Positions 39,111-49,906 of a stretch of DNA of 64,000 nucleotides are shown piece after piece. The stretch is from Corynebacterium lactis RW2-5 (lineage in GTDB: Bacteria; Actinomycetota; Actinomycetes; Mycobacteriales; Mycobacteriaceae). The stretch covers positions 1,302,001 to 1,366,000 of the forward strand of contig NZ_CP006841.1 of NCBI RefSeq assembly GCF_001274895.1, written 5' to 3'. Within the stretch, counting starts at the first letter, position 1; every line of letters starts with the position of its first letter. Position numbers and translations under genes: made by a program. The notes beneath the pieces were generated by a model. It ran no database searches. It worked only from the letters and a program-made list of their open reading frames with translations, and was not told where the DNA came from.

Positions 39111-39583
39111 CCACTCTTCGTGCCGCCACGGAACCGAGCTCCGTTGTTCCAATCGTCCTAGTCCTAAACGGACCAAATCTCGACCGGCTGGGGAAGCGTC
39201 AGCCGGAGGTCTACGGCTCCACGACGCTCGCCGAAGTCGAGGCACAGCTCCAGGCGCTCGGCTCCGAGCTGGGAGTCGCCGTCGATTGCCGCCAGTCCAA
39301 CTACGAAGGCCAGCTGATCGAGTGGGTCCACGAGGCCGCCGACGCAGGCTGGCCCGTTATCATCAACCCGGGAGGGTTGACCCACACCTCGGTGTCTCTG
39401 CGCGATGCGCTCTCCGAGGTCTCAGACGGCGCCGGCTTCCACGAGGTTCACATCTCCAACATCCACGCCCGCGAGCCGTTCCGCCACCACTCGTACCTAT
39501 CTCCGCTTGCCGACGGAGTAATCGTCGGTTGCGGTATCGATGGCTACGGCATGGCGCTGAGAAGGGTAAGCACTAAGCTATGA
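39107..39583 (+). CDS. aroQ: 3-dehydroquinate dehydratase, type II
   Basis: Dodecameric type II dehydroquinase that makes 3-dehydroshikimate. The 158 residues contain the signature '[20 protein letters not shown]' with the catalytic Tyr, '[16 protein letters not shown]', '[18 protein letters not shown]' and the catalytic His in '[17 protein letters not shown]'. The N-terminal 15 residues before 'IVLVLNGPN' are longer than usual, so the true start might be internal. Stop overlaps the next start (ATGA). Confidence 0.95.
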   Translation: MTTLRAATEPSSVVPIVLVLNGPNLDRLGKRQPEVYGSTTLAEVEAQLQALGSELGVAVDCRQSNYEGQLIEWVHEAADAGWPVIINPGGLTHTSVSLRDALSEVSDGAGFHEVHISNIHAREPFRHHSYLSPLADGVIVGCGIDGYGMALRRVSTKL

Positions 39584-40668
39584 ATGATTTTCCCGACCGC
39601 AGGCGGGTTCTTACCGAACGCCTTGCCGAATACGAGGTTGATGGATTCCTGACTGTCGACCCGGCCCACGTGGCCTGGCTCACCGGTTTCAGCGGTTCGA
39701 ACGCTGGAGCAATCATCGCTTCCGACGGGCAGAGTGCCATTTCCACCGACGGTCGTTACACTGTCCAGGCAGGAAAGCAGGCGCCCGATGTTCCGCTCGT
39801 CAGTGCTCGCAACACTGGTGCAGCACTGCTCGAACGAGCTCCGCAGATGGGTGTCACCCGTCTGGGCATTGAGTCCGACTTGCTGACGCTGGCTGCGTAT
39901 GAGGACCTGAAGTCGAAAACGCCGGCCGCTGTCGAGCTGGTTGCGACCGAGGGATTCGTCGGCAAGCAAAGGGTGGTCAAGTCGGAGGGTGAGCTGACGG
40001 CGCTGCGTGAGGTTGCTCTCATTGCTGTGCGCGCCTTCGAGGATATGCTCGCCGCGGAGGTGGTCGTTCCGGGGCGCACCGAGCGGCAGGTGGCAGCGGA
40101 GCTCGAGTACCGGATGCGCATGCACGGGGCCGATCGGCCAAGCTTCGACACGATTGTTGCCTCCGGCCCTAACTCAGCTAAGCCTCATCACGGCGCGGAG
40201 GACCGCGTCATCGAGGCCGGCGACCTGGTCACCATCGATTTCGGCGCGTACTCGGGTGGTTACAACTCGGACATGACTCGGACCCTGTTCGCTGGAGGTG
40301 CTCAGGCGGCTCCTGCGAAGGCTCGCGAAATTTACAACGTGGTTCTCGAATCGCAGCTGGCTGGAATTGATGCCGCGGTGGCAGGCGCGAGCCTGGTCGA
40401 TGTGGACGGTGTCTGCCGCAAGGTCATCTCCGACGCAGGTTATGGAGAGTACTTCGTGCACTCGACCGGCCACGGCATCGGCATCGAGGTTCACGAGTTG
40501 CCTTTTGCCGCGCAGACCGGCAAGGGGCACCTTGCGGAGGGAATGACACTGACAATAGAGCCGGGAATTTATATCCCGGGCTTCGGAGGAGTTCGCATCG
40601 AGGACACCCTGGTGATTACCTCGGAGGCTCCCGAGATTATTACGCCGCTGCCGAAGCCTTCCGCGTAA
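39580..40668 (+). CDS. pepQ: M24 family Xaa-Pro aminopeptidase/dipeptidase
   Basis: Pita-bread-fold metallopeptidase of 362 residues, cleaving dipeptides or N-termini at proline. N-terminal creatinase-like domain, then the dinuclear metal site: Asp in '[18 protein letters not shown]' (two ligands), His in '[13 protein letters not shown]', Glu in '[11 protein letters not shown]' and Glu in '[11 protein letters not shown]'. All five ligands are present. It is translationally coupled to aroQ and lies before efp, which is the common order in actinobacteria; the functional reason is unclear. Confidence 0.94.
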   Translation: MNDFPDRRRVLTERLAEYEVDGFLTVDPAHVAWLTGFSGSNAGAIIASDGQSAISTDGRYTVQAGKQAPDVPLVSARNTGAALLERAPQMGVTRLGIESDLLTLAAYEDLKSKTPAAVELVATEGFVGKQRVVKSEGELTALREVALIAVRAFEDMLAAEVVVPGRTERQVAAELEYRMRMHGADRPSFDTIVASGPNSAKPHHGAEDRVIEAGDLVTIDFGAYSGGYNSDMTRTLFAGGAQAAPAKAREIYNVVLESQLAGIDAAVAGASLVDVDGVCRKVISDAGYGEYFVHSTGHGIGIEVHELPFAAQTGKGHLAEGMTLTIEPGIYIPGFGGVRIEDTLVITSEAPEIITPLPKPSA

Positions 40669-40780
40669 GCTACCGGCGAAAACTACGAAGCCCTCATGCG
40701 GCGTTTCATTTTTCAATGGACGCTCGTGGGGGTATCGTGGTTTCGTCAGAGACGCTTTTTAACAACTTCAGGAGAATCTA

Positions 40781-41344
40781 GTGGCTTCCACTTCCGATTT
40801 TAAGAACGGCCTTGTCCTCAAGCTGGACAACAAGCTGCAGCAGATTGTCGAGTTTCAGCACGTCAAGCCGGGTAAGGGGCCCGCATTCGTGCGCACTAAG
40901 CTGAAGGATGTCGTCTCCGGCAAGGTTGTCGACAAGACCTTCAACGCTGGTGTCAAGGTCGAGGTTGCGAACGTGGATCGCCGCGACATGACCTACCTGT
41001 ACCATGATGGCGACGGCTACGTCTACATGGATGCCAAGACCTTCGACCAGCTCACCATCCTGGACGCTCAGATGCCGGAGGGCGCTAAGTTCCTGCTCCC
41101 GGAGACCGTCTGCCAGGTTTCCTTCAACGAGGGCAACGTTTTGTTCGCCGAGATGCCGGTTTCCGTCGAGCTTAAGGTCGAGCACACCGACCCGGGTCTG
41201 CAGGGCGATCGCTCCACTGGTGGCACTAAGCCGGCCAAGCTCGAGACCGGTGCCGAGATTCAGGTTCCGCTGTTCATCGAGACCGGTGACACCCTGAAGG
41301 TCGACACCCGAAACGGTGCCTACCTGTCCCGCGTGAACAACTAA
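40781..41344 (+). CDS. efp: Translation elongation factor P
   Basis: EF-P, 187 residues, binds between the P and E sites and helps ribosomes through polyproline. '[36 protein letters not shown]' is the standard N-domain; the modification-site loop is '[10 protein letters not shown]' with Lys near residue 32-34. The C-terminal OB domain ends '[17 protein letters not shown]'. GTG start with CAGGAGA upstream. The 112-base gap to pepQ has TATCGT at about 40731 as a possible -10. Confidence 0.97.
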   Translation: MASTSDFKNGLVLKLDNKLQQIVEFQHVKPGKGPAFVRTKLKDVVSGKVVDKTFNAGVKVEVANVDRRDMTYLYHDGDGYVYMDAKTFDQLTILDAQMPEGAKFLLPETVCQVSFNEGNVLFAEMPVSVELKVEHTDPGLQGDRSTGGTKPAKLETGAEIQVPLFIETGDTLKVDTRNGAYLSRVNN

Positions 41345-41384
41345 CAGCACCCATAGCTCTAAAGACGGCGGTTTTTACACACCT

Positions 41385-42104
41385 ATGACTGATCAAGATT
41401 CGTCCTCCGAGCAGAAGGACCAGGCAACCGGTTCGCGTCGCGAGCCCTCCTTCAAGCGTCACGGATCGCGCTATCGCGCCCGTCGTCGCGCTGTCGATTT
41501 CCTCTTCGAGGCCGAGCAGCGCGGTATCGACGCGGTAGAGCTCCTCGAGGAACGTCTCGAAATGGTCGTCGATCCCGAGTTGGATATCAAACCAATTGCT
41601 GAGTACACCGAGGCCATTGTCCGTGGTGTCGCAGCTGAAATCGTCGGAATTGACGCCACAATCGCTGAGTACCTGTCGGATGAGTGGCCACTGCGCCGAA
41701 TTCCCGCCGTCGACCGGGCCATCCTGCGTCTGTCTACGTGGGAGCTTTTCCACAATTCGGAGATTCCTCCGCGGGTCGCGGTTGTGGAAGGCGTCGAGCT
41801 TGCTAGCGAATACTCCACTGATGTGGCCCCTCCGTACATCAACGCGGTGCTGGACGCAGAAGCCGAGGTCGCAGATCAGGCACGTCTCGCCGCGGCAGCG
41901 GTCAGCGTGAGCATTACCGCGGAGCCCTGCGAGTCTAGTTCTTTCGCCCAGATTGCCCAGGAGCAATTGGCGGACGATGCCGCTCGCGACGTGCTCGCTA
42001 ACGGTGACACGGAGGAATTCAAGGTCGTCGAAGAACCCGCTGTAAGCGACGATGCCGCACAGGTTGCCGACAAGGAGTCTAACAATACGCCGGCCAGCGA
42101 GTAG
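41385..42104 (+). CDS. nusB: Transcription antitermination protein NusB
   Basis: Part of the rRNA antitermination complex with NusE. The core, from about residue 27 ('[23 protein letters not shown]') to about 165, has the expected NusB helices, including '[21 protein letters not shown]', '[14 protein letters not shown]' and 'YINAVLDA'. A C-terminal tail of about 75 acidic residues rich in Ala, Asp, Glu and Ser is added, and a short charged N-terminal extension. The product is 239 residues, against about 140 in E. coli. A terminator follows, so efp-nusB ends here. Confidence 0.94.
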   Translation: MTDQDSSSEQKDQATGSRREPSFKRHGSRYRARRRAVDFLFEAEQRGIDAVELLEERLEMVVDPELDIKPIAEYTEAIVRGVAAEIVGIDATIAEYLSDEWPLRRIPAVDRAILRLSTWELFHNSEIPPRVAVVEGVELASEYSTDVAPPYINAVLDAEAEVADQARLAAAAVSVSITAEPCESSSFAQIAQEQLADDAARDVLANGDTEEFKVVEEPAVSDDAAQVADKESNNTPASE

Positions 42105-42123
42105 CCTGGTTCGTTCAGCCTTG

Positions 42124-42161
42124 AAAAGGGGCTTTCCCGTCTCCGGGGGAGGGCCCTTTTT
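42124..42161 (+). terminator. Intrinsic terminator after nusB
   Basis: AAAAGGG (42124-42130) pairs with CCCTTTT (42154-42160), and TTTCCC/GGGGGA can extend inside. A run of five T ends the structure. It separates the efp-nusB unit from the pyrR leader. Confidence 0.8.
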
Positions 42162-42188
42162 GCTGTAAAAGTGCCTAACATACGGGTG

Positions 42189-42226
42189 TAGCCTGTTTAA
42201 CTACGCGCGCAACAGGTGCTAGGCTA
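42189..42226 (+). promoter_or_regulatory. pyrR promoter region with inverted repeat
   Basis: TTTAAC (42196-42201) and TAGGCT (42220-42225) make a -35/-10 pair with an 18-base spacer. TAGCCTGTT (42189-42197) can pair with AACAGG (42211-42216) or with AGGCTA (42221-42226), an operator-like arrangement across the promoter. The following 42235-42300 is AT-rich and also contains GATAAT as another -10. Function of the repeat unknown. Confidence 0.4.
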
Positions 42227-42304
42227 GCGACGAGTTTTATACGACTTGATAATTCAATATTTCATTGGTTCTTCATCACTGTTTATTTATTGAACTAGAG
42301 GACA

Positions 42305-42339
42305 TCCTTTAACGGACCGCACTGTGAGGCGGGGAAGGA
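42305..42339 (+). promoter_or_regulatory. PyrR-type RNA hairpin overlapping the pyrR ribosome-binding site
   Basis: CCGC (42317-42320) and GCGG (42329-42332) close a loop ACTGTGAG; below it TCCTT (42305-42309) can pair with AAGGA (42335-42339), which is part of the GGGGAAGGAGG ribosome-binding site of pyrR. The GUGAGG in the loop region matches the PyrR-binding consensus (GNGAGG). In mycobacteria PyrR represses pyr translation by such a hairpin when UMP is high. The structure is visible; regulation here is inferred. Confidence 0.65.
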
Positions 42340-42346
42340 GGTCACG

Positions 42347-42913
42347 ATGAGCGAAGGCACTGGCCAAACGACCGAGCTGCTTAATGCAGACGATGTCGCA
42401 AGGACGGTCGCGCGCATCGCGCACCAAATTATTGAAAAGACTGCTCTTGATAGCGAAGATTCGCGCAGGGTAGTTCTGCTGGGCATTCCGTCGGGCGGGG
42501 CGCCTCTGGCCGAAAGGCTGGCATCGCTGATTGAACAGTTCTCCGGTGTACGGCCCGAGACTGGCTCACTGGACATTACGCTTCACCGCGATGATCTGCG
42601 GGAGCGCCCGCACCGGGCTTTGCAGCCCACTAAGATTCCCGTCAACGGCATCGATGGCACCACGGTCATCCTGGTTGACGATGTTCTATTCTCAGGCCGA
42701 ACCATTCGCGCAGCGCTAGACGCGATTAACGATATTGGCCGCCCCCGCAGGATTCAGCTCGCAGTCCTGGTCGACCGCGGTCACCGAGAGCTGCCGATTC
42801 GCGCGGACTACGTCGGCAAGAACCTGCCGACATCTCTTGATGAGGATGTCACGGTCCTCGTCGAGGACATCGACGGCCGCGACGCCGTTATCCTGACCCG
42901 GGTGGAGGACTAA
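42347..42913 (+). CDS. pyrR: Bifunctional pyr regulator / uracil phosphoribosyltransferase PyrR
   Basis: RNA-binding regulator with some uracil phosphoribosyltransferase activity; 188 residues. The PRPP loop is '[18 protein letters not shown]' and '[10 protein letters not shown]' with surrounding basic residues belongs to the RNA- and nucleotide-binding face. ATG with AAGGAGG six bases upstream, which the leader hairpin can hide. pyrB starts on the base after its stop. Confidence 0.96.
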   Translation: MSEGTGQTTELLNADDVARTVARIAHQIIEKTALDSEDSRRVVLLGIPSGGAPLAERLASLIEQFSGVRPETGSLDITLHRDDLRERPHRALQPTKIPVNGIDGTTVILVDDVLFSGRTIRAALDAINDIGRPRRIQLAVLVDRGHRELPIRADYVGKNLPTSLDEDVTVLVEDIDGRDAVILTRVED

Positions 42914-43861
42914 ATGAAACACCTGCTCGATATTGCAGACCTTTCGGTCGATGAAATCACGGAGCTGATGGACGAGGCGGATCGTTTCCACGACGCGCTC
43001 GCAGGCCGTGAGATCAAAAAGCTGCCTACGCTACGCGGCCGCACCATCTTCACGCTCTTCTACGAGAACTCCACTCGTACGCGCGCCTCTTTCGAAACCG
43101 CGGGTAAGTGGATGAGCGCTGACGTAATCAACATCTCCGCGTCGTCCTCCTCGGTGAAGAAGGGGGAGAGCCTTAAGGACACCGCTCTGACCCTGGACGC
43201 GATTGGCGGTGACGCTATCGTCGTGAGGCATCCATCTTCAGGCGCGGCGAAGCTGATTGCTGGCTGGACCGACGAGTTCGGAAACGGCCCGTCCATTATC
43301 AACGCCGGCGACGGCAAGCACCAGCACCCGACCCAAGCGCTGCTTGACGCGGTTACCCTGCGCCAGCGCCTTGGTGAAATCAAGGGCCGTAAAATCGTCA
43401 TCGTCGGAGACATCCTGCACTCGCGAGTCGCCCGTTCGAACGCGGATCTGCTGTCGAAGCTGGGCGCCGAGGTCGTCTTCGTCGCACCGCCGACGCTGCT
43501 ACCTTTCGGTGTGGAGAACTGGCCTGTCCGCGTTGCCTACCGCATGGAGCCTGAGCTTGCCGACGCCGACGCGGTCATGATGCTCCGCGTCCAGCAGGAG
43601 CGTATGAATGGTGGGTTCTTCCCCTCGCACCGCGAGTACGCCGCTCGTTACGGCCTGTCCAAGGCCCGCGAAAAGATGCTGCGCGATGACTGCATCGTGA
43701 TGCACCCGGGCCCGATGCTCCGCGGCATGGAAATCAACGATTCCGTGGCCGACCTGCCACGCACTGCTGTTTTGCAGCAGGTCTCCAACGGTGTCCACGT
43801 CCGGATGGCCGTACTCTTCACACTGCTGACCGCCGGAACCGACCTGGAAGGACGCGCATAG
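42914..43861 (+). CDS. pyrB: Aspartate carbamoyltransferase catalytic subunit
   Basis: Makes carbamoyl aspartate from carbamoyl phosphate and aspartate; 315 residues. Carbamoyl-phosphate site '[15 protein letters not shown]' at about 54-68, '[17 protein letters not shown]' and '[12 protein letters not shown]' are diagnostic. No pyrI regulatory chain is present, as usual in actinobacteria. It directly abuts pyrR and is followed by pyrC two bases later. Confidence 0.98.
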   Translation: MKHLLDIADLSVDEITELMDEADRFHDALAGREIKKLPTLRGRTIFTLFYENSTRTRASFETAGKWMSADVINISASSSSVKKGESLKDTALTLDAIGGDAIVVRHPSSGAAKLIAGWTDEFGNGPSIINAGDGKHQHPTQALLDAVTLRQRLGEIKGRKIVIVGDILHSRVARSNADLLSKLGAEVVFVAPPTLLPFGVENWPVRVAYRMEPELADADAVMMLRVQQERMNGGFFPSHREYAARYGLSKAREKMLRDDCIVMHPGPMLRGMEINDSVADLPRTAVLQQVSNGVHVRMAVLFTLLTAGTDLEGRA

Positions 43862-43863
43862 CA

Positions 43864-45231
43864 ATGACTACCGCTAAAGAAAATTACTGCGACGATTCCT
43901 CCTTTCCGTCGGTAGGCCCGCTTGCCGCACCACGCTCCGGTAACCTGCTCCTGCGCGGAGTGCGCCCCTACGGAGAGGGGGAGGACGTCGACGTCCTCGT
44001 CCGGGACGGTGTTATCGCAGAGATCGCTGCTGGCATCGATGCGCCGGAGGGTGCCGAGGTTCTTGAGTTCGACTCCCTGGTTCTGCTCCCCGGTCTGGTC
44101 GATATCCACGTCCACTTGCGCGAGCCGGGGCGAGAGGACACCGAGACCCTGGCCACCGGTTCCGCCGCAGCCGCCAAGGGCGGTTTCACTGCGGTGTTTA
44201 CCATGGCAAATACTGCGCCCGTCACCGACGATCCCTCCATCGCCGAGTCCGTGTGGCTCAAGGGCCAGGCACTAAACCTGTGCGACATCCACCCGGTCGG
44301 TTCCATCACTAAGGGGCTCAAAGGCGCGAACCTGACGGAGTTCGGTATGATGGCCGACTCCCAGGCAAAGGTCCGCATGTTCTCCGATGATGGCAAGTGC
44401 GTCGACAACCCGCTAATCATGCGCCGTGCAATTGAGTACGCGAAGGGTGAGGACGTTCTTCTGGCTCAGCACTGCGAGGATCCACGGCTCACCGCTGAGG
44501 CTGTGGCGCACGAGGGGCCGACGGCCGCTCGACTTGGACTCACCGGCTGGCCTCGCGTTGCCGAGGAGTCTATCGTCGCGCGCGATGCGATTATGGCTCG
44601 CGATTACGGCGGACGCATGCACATTTGCCATGCCTCCACTGAGGGCACAGTTGAGCTGGTCAAGTGGGCAAAGGAGCACGATATTCCGCTTACCGCTGAG
44701 GTCACCCCGCATCACTTGATTCTCACAGATTCTGTGCTGGAGACCTACGACGGCGTCTACCGCGTGAACCCGCCCCTGCGCGAGCAGCGCGACACCCTTG
44801 CCCTTCGCCAGGCGCTGATCGACGGAATCATCGATTGCGTGGCGACCGACCACGCCCCGCACGGGTCCGAGGAAAAGTGCTGCGAGTTCGAGCACGCGAA
44901 GCCCGGAATGCTGGGGTTGGAGACGTCTATGTCGATTATCGCTGAGCAGTTCGTTCTAGACGGAACGTGCGATTGGCGCTGGCTGGCACGCGTGATGAGC
45001 GAGCGGCCGGCGGAGATCGTCAAACTTCCGGGACACGGACGGCCGATTGCAGTCGGAGAGCCGGCGAACCTGACCGTCGTGGACCCGAATAAGAAGTGGA
45101 CGGTACACGGCGACGACTTGGCATCGAAGTCGGACAACACACCCTACGAGGACATGGAGATGGCAGTGTCCGTTGCAGCGACAGTTCTGCGCGGCAAGGT
45201 GACGGCCCTCAATGGAGAGGTAGCTGGATAA
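43864..45231 (+). CDS. pyrC: Dihydroorotase
   Basis: Closes carbamoyl aspartate to dihydroorotate; 455 residues of the amidohydrolase superfamily, class I. Zinc ligands in '[10 protein letters not shown]', the carboxylated-Lys region, '[11 protein letters not shown]', '[11 protein letters not shown]' and the final Asp in '[10 protein letters not shown]'. The N-terminal 20 residues are low in homology and may start slightly later. ATG two bases after pyrB. An 86-base AT-rich gap with an ARG-like box separates it from carA. Confidence 0.96.
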   Translation: MTTAKENYCDDSSFPSVGPLAAPRSGNLLLRGVRPYGEGEDVDVLVRDGVIAEIAAGIDAPEGAEVLEFDSLVLLPGLVDIHVHLREPGREDTETLATGSAAAAKGGFTAVFTMANTAPVTDDPSIAESVWLKGQALNLCDIHPVGSITKGLKGANLTEFGMMADSQAKVRMFSDDGKCVDNPLIMRRAIEYAKGEDVLLAQHCEDPRLTAEAVAHEGPTAARLGLTGWPRVAEESIVARDAIMARDYGGRMHICHASTEGTVELVKWAKEHDIPLTAEVTPHHLILTDSVLETYDGVYRVNPPLREQRDTLALRQALIDGIIDCVATDHAPHGSEEKCCEFEHAKPGMLGLETSMSIIAEQFVLDGTCDWRWLARVMSERPAEIVKLPGHGRPIAVGEPANLTVVDPNKKWTVHGDDLASKSDNTPYEDMEMAVSVAATVLRGKVTALNGEVAG

Positions 45232-45274
45232 TATTCATGTCACTGCATAAATATTCGCAATCTTCCCGTATTAT
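45225..45274 (+). promoter_or_regulatory. carA internal promoter with ARG-like box
   Basis: TGCATAAATATTCG (45244-45257) matches the ArgR consensus TGMATWWWWATKCA at 13 of 14 positions. A degenerate partner with the half-site ATTCA lies at 45233-45237, giving boxes 20 bases apart, centre to centre. TATTAT (45269-45274) is a plausible -10 whose -35 would fall inside the box. This would allow arginine repression of carAB apart from pyrimidine control. Motif-based. Confidence 0.55.
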
Positions 45275-45317
45275 TGACCCTAATTCAGTGCAGACACCCG
45301 ATTTGAAAGGCAACAAC

Positions 45318-46520
45318 GTGAGCAACGAGTCTCTGGACAAGGCCTCTAATTCCACGACAGCCTCCGTACCGGCCGTCCTAGTTCTCGCCGACGGCCGAAT
45401 CTTCCGCGGTCGCGGTTTTGGTGCCACCGGCACGACTCTGGGTGAGGCGGTGTTCACCACCGCAATGACCGGATACCAGGAGACCCTGACCGACCCGTCG
45501 TACCACCGCCAGCTCGTCGTCGCTACGGCGCCTCAGATTGGTAATACCGGCTGGAATGACGAGGACAACGAGTCCCGCGGCGACAAGATCTGGGTCGCAG
45601 GATTCATCATTCACGACCTGTCGCGCGTGGCTTCGAACTGGCGCGCAAAGCGCACCCTCGAAGAAGAACTGGTCAAGCAGGGCGTTATCGGTATCCGCCA
45701 GGTCGACACCCGTGCGCTGGTGCGTCACCTGCGCGATAACGGCTCGACCGCCGCTGGCATTTTCTCCGGCGCCGATGCCGAGCAGCCCGTCGAAAAGCTT
45801 CTGGAGATTGTCCGTGCGCAGCCGTCGATGAAGGGTGCAGACCTCGCGCGGGAGGTGAGCACCGCGGAGGCTTATGTAGTTGAGGCACAGGGGGAGAAGG
45901 TCGCCCGTGTTGTCGCTTACGACCTCGGCATCAAGTCGAACACCCCGCGTGAGTTGTCCAAGCGCGGCCTAGAGGTTGTCGTCGTGCCGGCGAATACGCC
46001 GTACGAGGAGATTAAGAGGGAGTACCAGCCCGAGGGCGTCTTCATGTCCAACGGCCCGGGCGACCCGGCGACCGCGGACGAGATGGTCGCCGTTGCCAAG
46101 GCAGCCCTGGATGACAATATGCCGCTGTTCGGCATCTGCTTCGGTAACCAGATCCTGGGCCGCGCACTGGGCCTGAACACCTACAAGATGGTTTTCGGTC
46201 ACCGCGGCATTAACGTCCCGGTCAAGGACCACAGGGACGGCAAGATTTACATCACCGCTCAGAACCACGGCTTTGCTCTCGAAGGCAAGCCGGGCGAGAG
46301 CTTCGACACCCCGTGGGGCGAGGCAGAGGTCACTCACACTTGCCTGAACGACGATGTCGTGGAAGGTGTCGCGCTGCGCAACGGAATGGCGTTCTCTGTC
46401 CAGTACCACCCGGAGTCTGCCGCCGGCCCCCACGATGCGCGCACTCTGTTCGATGACTTCGCCGAGCTGATTGCGAAGGTCGATTTCAACAACACCGCTG
46501 CCGAGAAGAAGAACAAGTAG
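45318..46520 (+). CDS. carA: Carbamoyl-phosphate synthase small subunit
   Basis: Glutaminase subunit, 400 residues, feeding ammonia to CarB. N-terminal half with 'GTTLGEAVFTTAMTGYQETLTDPSYH'; class I amidotransferase half with the nucleophile in 'LFGICFGNQILG', and the His/Glu in 'SVQYHPESAAGP'. The frame opens as far upstream as 45096, inside pyrC, but GTG 45318 has GAAAGG seven bases before it and gives a normal length. ATG 45237 is in the promoter/ARG box. Confidence 0.95.
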   Translation: MSNESLDKASNSTTASVPAVLVLADGRIFRGRGFGATGTTLGEAVFTTAMTGYQETLTDPSYHRQLVVATAPQIGNTGWNDEDNESRGDKIWVAGFIIHDLSRVASNWRAKRTLEEELVKQGVIGIRQVDTRALVRHLRDNGSTAAGIFSGADAEQPVEKLLEIVRAQPSMKGADLAREVSTAEAYVVEAQGEKVARVVAYDLGIKSNTPRELSKRGLEVVVVPANTPYEEIKREYQPEGVFMSNGPGDPATADEMVAVAKAALDDNMPLFGICFGNQILGRALGLNTYKMVFGHRGINVPVKDHRDGKIYITAQNHGFALEGKPGESFDTPWGEAEVTHTCLNDDVVEGVALRNGMAFSVQYHPESAAGPHDARTLFDDFAELIAKVDFNNTAAEKKNK

Positions 46521-46543
46521 GAAAGGGCTAAGGGAACCAACTC

Positions 46544-49500
46544 ATGCCACGTCGTAACGACATCAACCACGTACTGGTTATCGGCTCCGGCCCGATTGTG
46601 ATCGGACAGGCCTGCGAGTTCGACTACTCCGGCACCCAGGCGTGCCGCGTCCTGCGCGAAGAAGGACTGCGAGTCACCCTCGTCAACTCCAACCCGGCGA
46701 CGATTATGACCGACCCGGAGTTCGCCGACGCCACCTACATCGAACCAATCGAGACCGAGTACATCGAGAAGATTCTCGCCAAGGAGGAGGCCGAGGGACA
46801 CCCGATTGATGCGGTACTAGCGACCCTGGGCGGGCAGACCGCGCTCAACGCCGCTATCAAGCTCGACCGCGAGGGCATCCTCGAGAAGTATGACGTCGAG
46901 CTCATCGGCGCCGACATTCCCGCTATCCAGCGCGGTGAGGACCGCCAGAAGTTCAAGGACATCGTCGCCAAGATTGGCGGCGAGTCCGCTCGCTCCCGCG
47001 TCTGCCACAACATGGACGAGGTCCACGAGACCGTCGCCGAGCTCGGCCTTCCCGTCGTCGTCCGCCCTTCGTTCACCATGGGTGGCCTGGGCTCTGGCCT
47101 TGCGTTCAACCAGGAGGACCTGGACCGTATCGCCGGCGGCGGCCTGGCTGCTTCTCCGGAGGCGAACGTCCTGATCGAGGAGTCCATCCTCGGTTGGAAG
47201 GAGTTCGAGCTGGAGCTCATGCGAGACGGCGCCGACAATGTCGTCGTTGTGTGCTCGATTGAGAATGTCGACGCCCTCGGTGTCCACACGGGCGACTCCG
47301 TCACCGTCGCTCCGTCGATGACCCTGACCGACCGCGAGTACCAGACCATGCGCAACCAGGGCATCGCCATCCTACGTGAGGTCGGCGTCGACACCGGTGG
47401 ATGTAACATCCAGTTCGCCGTCAACCCGAAGGACGGTCGCATCATCACCATCGAGATGAACCCGCGCGTGTCCCGCTCCTCGGCGCTGGCCTCCAAGGCG
47501 ACCGGCTTCCCGATTGCGAAGATTGCCGCGAAGCTGGCAATCGGCTACACCCTCGACGAAATCACCAACGACATCACCGGCGAGACCCCGGCCGCCTTCG
47601 AGCCGGTTCAGGACTACGTAATCGTCAAGGCTCCACGCTTTGCTTTCGAGAAGTTCCCCGGCGCCGACGACACCCTGACCACTACGATGAAGTCCGTAGG
47701 CGAAGCCATGGCCATCGGCCGCAACTACATCGGCGCCCTCGGCAAGGTTATGCGTTCCCTGGAGAATAATCCCGCCGGCTTCTGGACCGTCCCGGACGAA
47801 GCCTTCGCCGGCGAGCGCGCGAACGACCTCGACGCAGTTCTCGAGGACCTGAAGCGCCCGACCGAGGGCCGCATCTATGACGTCGAGCTGGCTCAGCGCC
47901 TCGGCGGCACCATTGAGCAGATTCACGAGGCATCTGGCCTGGATCCGTGGTTCATCGCCGAGATGGAGAACCTGCAGGACATTCGCAAGCAGCTTATCGA
48001 CGCGCCTGTGGTCACCGCTGATCTGCTCCGCGAGGCGAAGTACTGGGGCCTGTCCGACCGTCAGATTGCCGCTCTGCGTCCGGAACTGGCCGGCGAGGAT
48101 GGCGTCCGCGAACTGCGCTGGCGACTGGGCATCCACCCGGTGTTCAAGACCGTCGATACCTGTAGCGCCGAGTTCGAGGCGAAGACCCCGTACCACTACT
48201 CAGCCTACGAGCTCGACCCGGCAGCCGAGTCCGAGGTTTCGCCGCAGACGGAGAAGGAAAAGGTCATCATTCTGGGCTCCGGTCCGAACCGCATCGGCCA
48301 GGGCATTGAGTTTGATTACTCCTGTGTTCACGCAGCGCTCGAGCTCTCCCGCGTCGGCTACGAGACCGTCATGGTCAACTGCAACCCGGAGACCGTCTCC
48401 ACCGACTACGACACCGCAGATCGCCTGTACTTCGAGCCGCTGACCTTCGAGGACGTCCTCGAGGTCTATCACGCCGAGAGCCAGTCCGGCACCGTCGCGG
48501 GCGTTATCGTCCAGCTCGGTGGTCAGACCCCGCTGGGCCTGGCCGAGAAGCTCGAGGCCGCCGGTGTTCCGATCGTCGGCACCTCTCCAGCAGCAATCGA
48601 CCTGGCCGAGGACCGCGGCGAATTTGGCAAGGTTCTGGAGGCCGCGAATCTGCCGGCCCCGCAGTTCGGCACCGCGACCTCCTACGAGGAGGCCCGCGCC
48701 GTAGCCGCAGGTATCGGCTACCCGGTGCTGGTCCGCCCGTCCTATGTCCTGGGCGGCCGCGGCATGGAAATTGTCTACGACGAGGCCACTCTGGAGGACT
48801 ACATCGACCGCGCAACCGAGCTGTCCAACGAACATCCGGTTTTGGTCGACCGCTTCCTCGACAGCGCCATCGAAATTGACGTTGACGCGCTGTGTGACGG
48901 GGAAGAGGTATACCTCGGCGGAGTCATGGAGCACATCGAGGAGGCCGGTATTCACTCGGGCGACTCCGCCTGTGCTCTGCCTCCGATGACCCTGTCCGGC
49001 AGCATTATCGATAAGGTCCGCGAGTCCACCAAGGCCCTCGCTCACGGCATCGGCGTGAAGGGCCTGATGAACGTTCAGTATGCGCTGAAGGACGAGACCC
49101 TCTACGTCATCGAGGCGAACCCGCGTGCCTCGCGCACTGTTCCGTTCGTCTCCAAGGCGACCTCGGTGCAGCTGGCGAAGGCAGCCTCGCGCATCATGAT
49201 GGGTGCCACCATCGCGGAGCTGCGCGCAGAGGGCATGATCCCGTCCGACATGGACGGTGGCTCCCTGCCGGCGGACGCACCGATTGCGGTAAAGGAGGCT
49301 GTGCTCCCGTTCAACCGCTTCCGCGACTTTGAGGGCCGGGCGCTCGACAGCCTGCTGAGCCCGGAGATGAAGTCCACCGGCGAGGTTATGGGCCTGGCCA
49401 ACAACTTCGGCGCGGCCTTCGCCAAGGGCGAGCTGGCCGGTTTCGGCGAGCTGCCGACCGAGGGAACCGTGTTCGTGTCGCTGGCCAACCGCGACAAGCG

Positions 49501-49903
49501 CACCCTGGTGTTCCCGATCCTGTCGCTGGCCGGAATGGGCTACCGCATTCTGGCTACCGAGGGTACGGCGGAGATGCTGCGCCGCAACGGTGTCGATTGC
49601 GAGGTAGTCGCCAAGCGCACCTCCGAGTCCGCTACCGATTCCGGCGAGCGTGACATTGTCGACATGATTCGCGACGGCGAGGTCGACATCATCATCAACA
49701 CCCCGTCCGGTTCCGCCGGTGCTCGCTCCGACGGGTACGGGATTCGCGCCGCGGCTGTCAGCCAGGGCATCACCAGTGTGACGACCGCTCAGGGAGCTGT
49801 TGCAGCTCTGCAGGGCATCATTGCGTTGAAGAAGGGCAACCTCTCTGTTCGCGCGCTGCAGGAACTGCACCCGAGCCACAGCGCTGCCGAGAAGAAGGCC
49901 TAG
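46544..49903 (+). CDS. carB: Carbamoyl-phosphate synthase large subunit
   Basis: Makes carbamoyl phosphate for pyrimidines and arginine; 1119 residues. Two homologous ATP-grasp halves each start with a biotin-carboxylase-like N-domain ('[20 protein letters not shown]' and '[20 protein letters not shown]'), and each carries an ATP-grasp core with '[18 protein letters not shown]' or '[17 protein letters not shown]'. The C-terminal allosteric domain includes '[12 protein letters not shown]' and 'INTPSG'. ATG with GAAAGGG upstream. Confidence 0.98.
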   Translation: MPRRNDINHVLVIGSGPIVIGQACEFDYSGTQACRVLREEGLRVTLVNSNPATIMTDPEFADATYIEPIETEYIEKILAKEEAEGHPIDAVLATLGGQTALNAAIKLDREGILEKYDVELIGADIPAIQRGEDRQKFKDIVAKIGGESARSRVCHNMDEVHETVAELGLPVVVRPSFTMGGLGSGLAFNQEDLDRIAGGGLAASPEANVLIEESILGWKEFELELMRDGADNVVVVCSIENVDALGVHTGDSVTVAPSMTLTDREYQTMRNQGIAILREVGVDTGGCNIQFAVNPKDGRIITIEMNPRVSRSSALASKATGFPIAKIAAKLAIGYTLDEITNDITGETPAAFEPVQDYVIVKAPRFAFEKFPGADDTLTTTMKSVGEAMAIGRNYIGALGKVMRSLENNPAGFWTVPDEAFAGERANDLDAVLEDLKRPTEGRIYDVELAQRLGGTIEQIHEASGLDPWFIAEMENLQDIRKQLIDAPVVTADLLREAKYWGLSDRQIAALRPELAGEDGVRELRWRLGIHPVFKTVDTCSAEFEAKTPYHYSAYELDPAAESEVSPQTEKEKVIILGSGPNRIGQGIEFDYSCVHAALELSRVGYETVMVNCNPETVSTDYDTADRLYFEPLTFEDVLEVYHAESQSGTVAGVIVQLGGQTPLGLAEKLEAAGVPIVGTSPAAIDLAEDRGEFGKVLEAANLPAPQFGTATSYEEARAVAAGIGYPVLVRPSYVLGGRGMEIVYDEATLEDYIDRATELSNEHPVLVDRFLDSAIEIDVDALCDGEEVYLGGVMEHIEEAGIHSGDSACALPPMTLSGSIIDKVRESTKALAHGIGVKGLMNVQYALKDETLYVIEANPRASRTVPFVSKATSVQLAKAASRIMMGATIAELRAEGMIPSDMDGGSLPADAPIAVKEAVLPFNRFRDFEGRALDSLLSPEMKSTGEVMGLANNFGAAFAKGELAGFGELPTEGTVFVSLANRDKRTLVFPILSLAGMGYRILATEGTAEMLRRNGVDCEVVAKRTSESATDSGERDIVDMIRDGEVDIIINTPSGSAGARSDGYGIRAAAVSQGITSVTTAQGAVAALQGIIALKKGNLSVRALQELHPSHSAAEKKA

Positions 49904-49906
49904 GCG

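Noticed and set aside
45096..45317. Upstream extension of carA into pyrC
   Set aside because: It covers the end of pyrC in another frame and the promoter gap; GTG 45318 has a correctly spaced ribosome-binding site.
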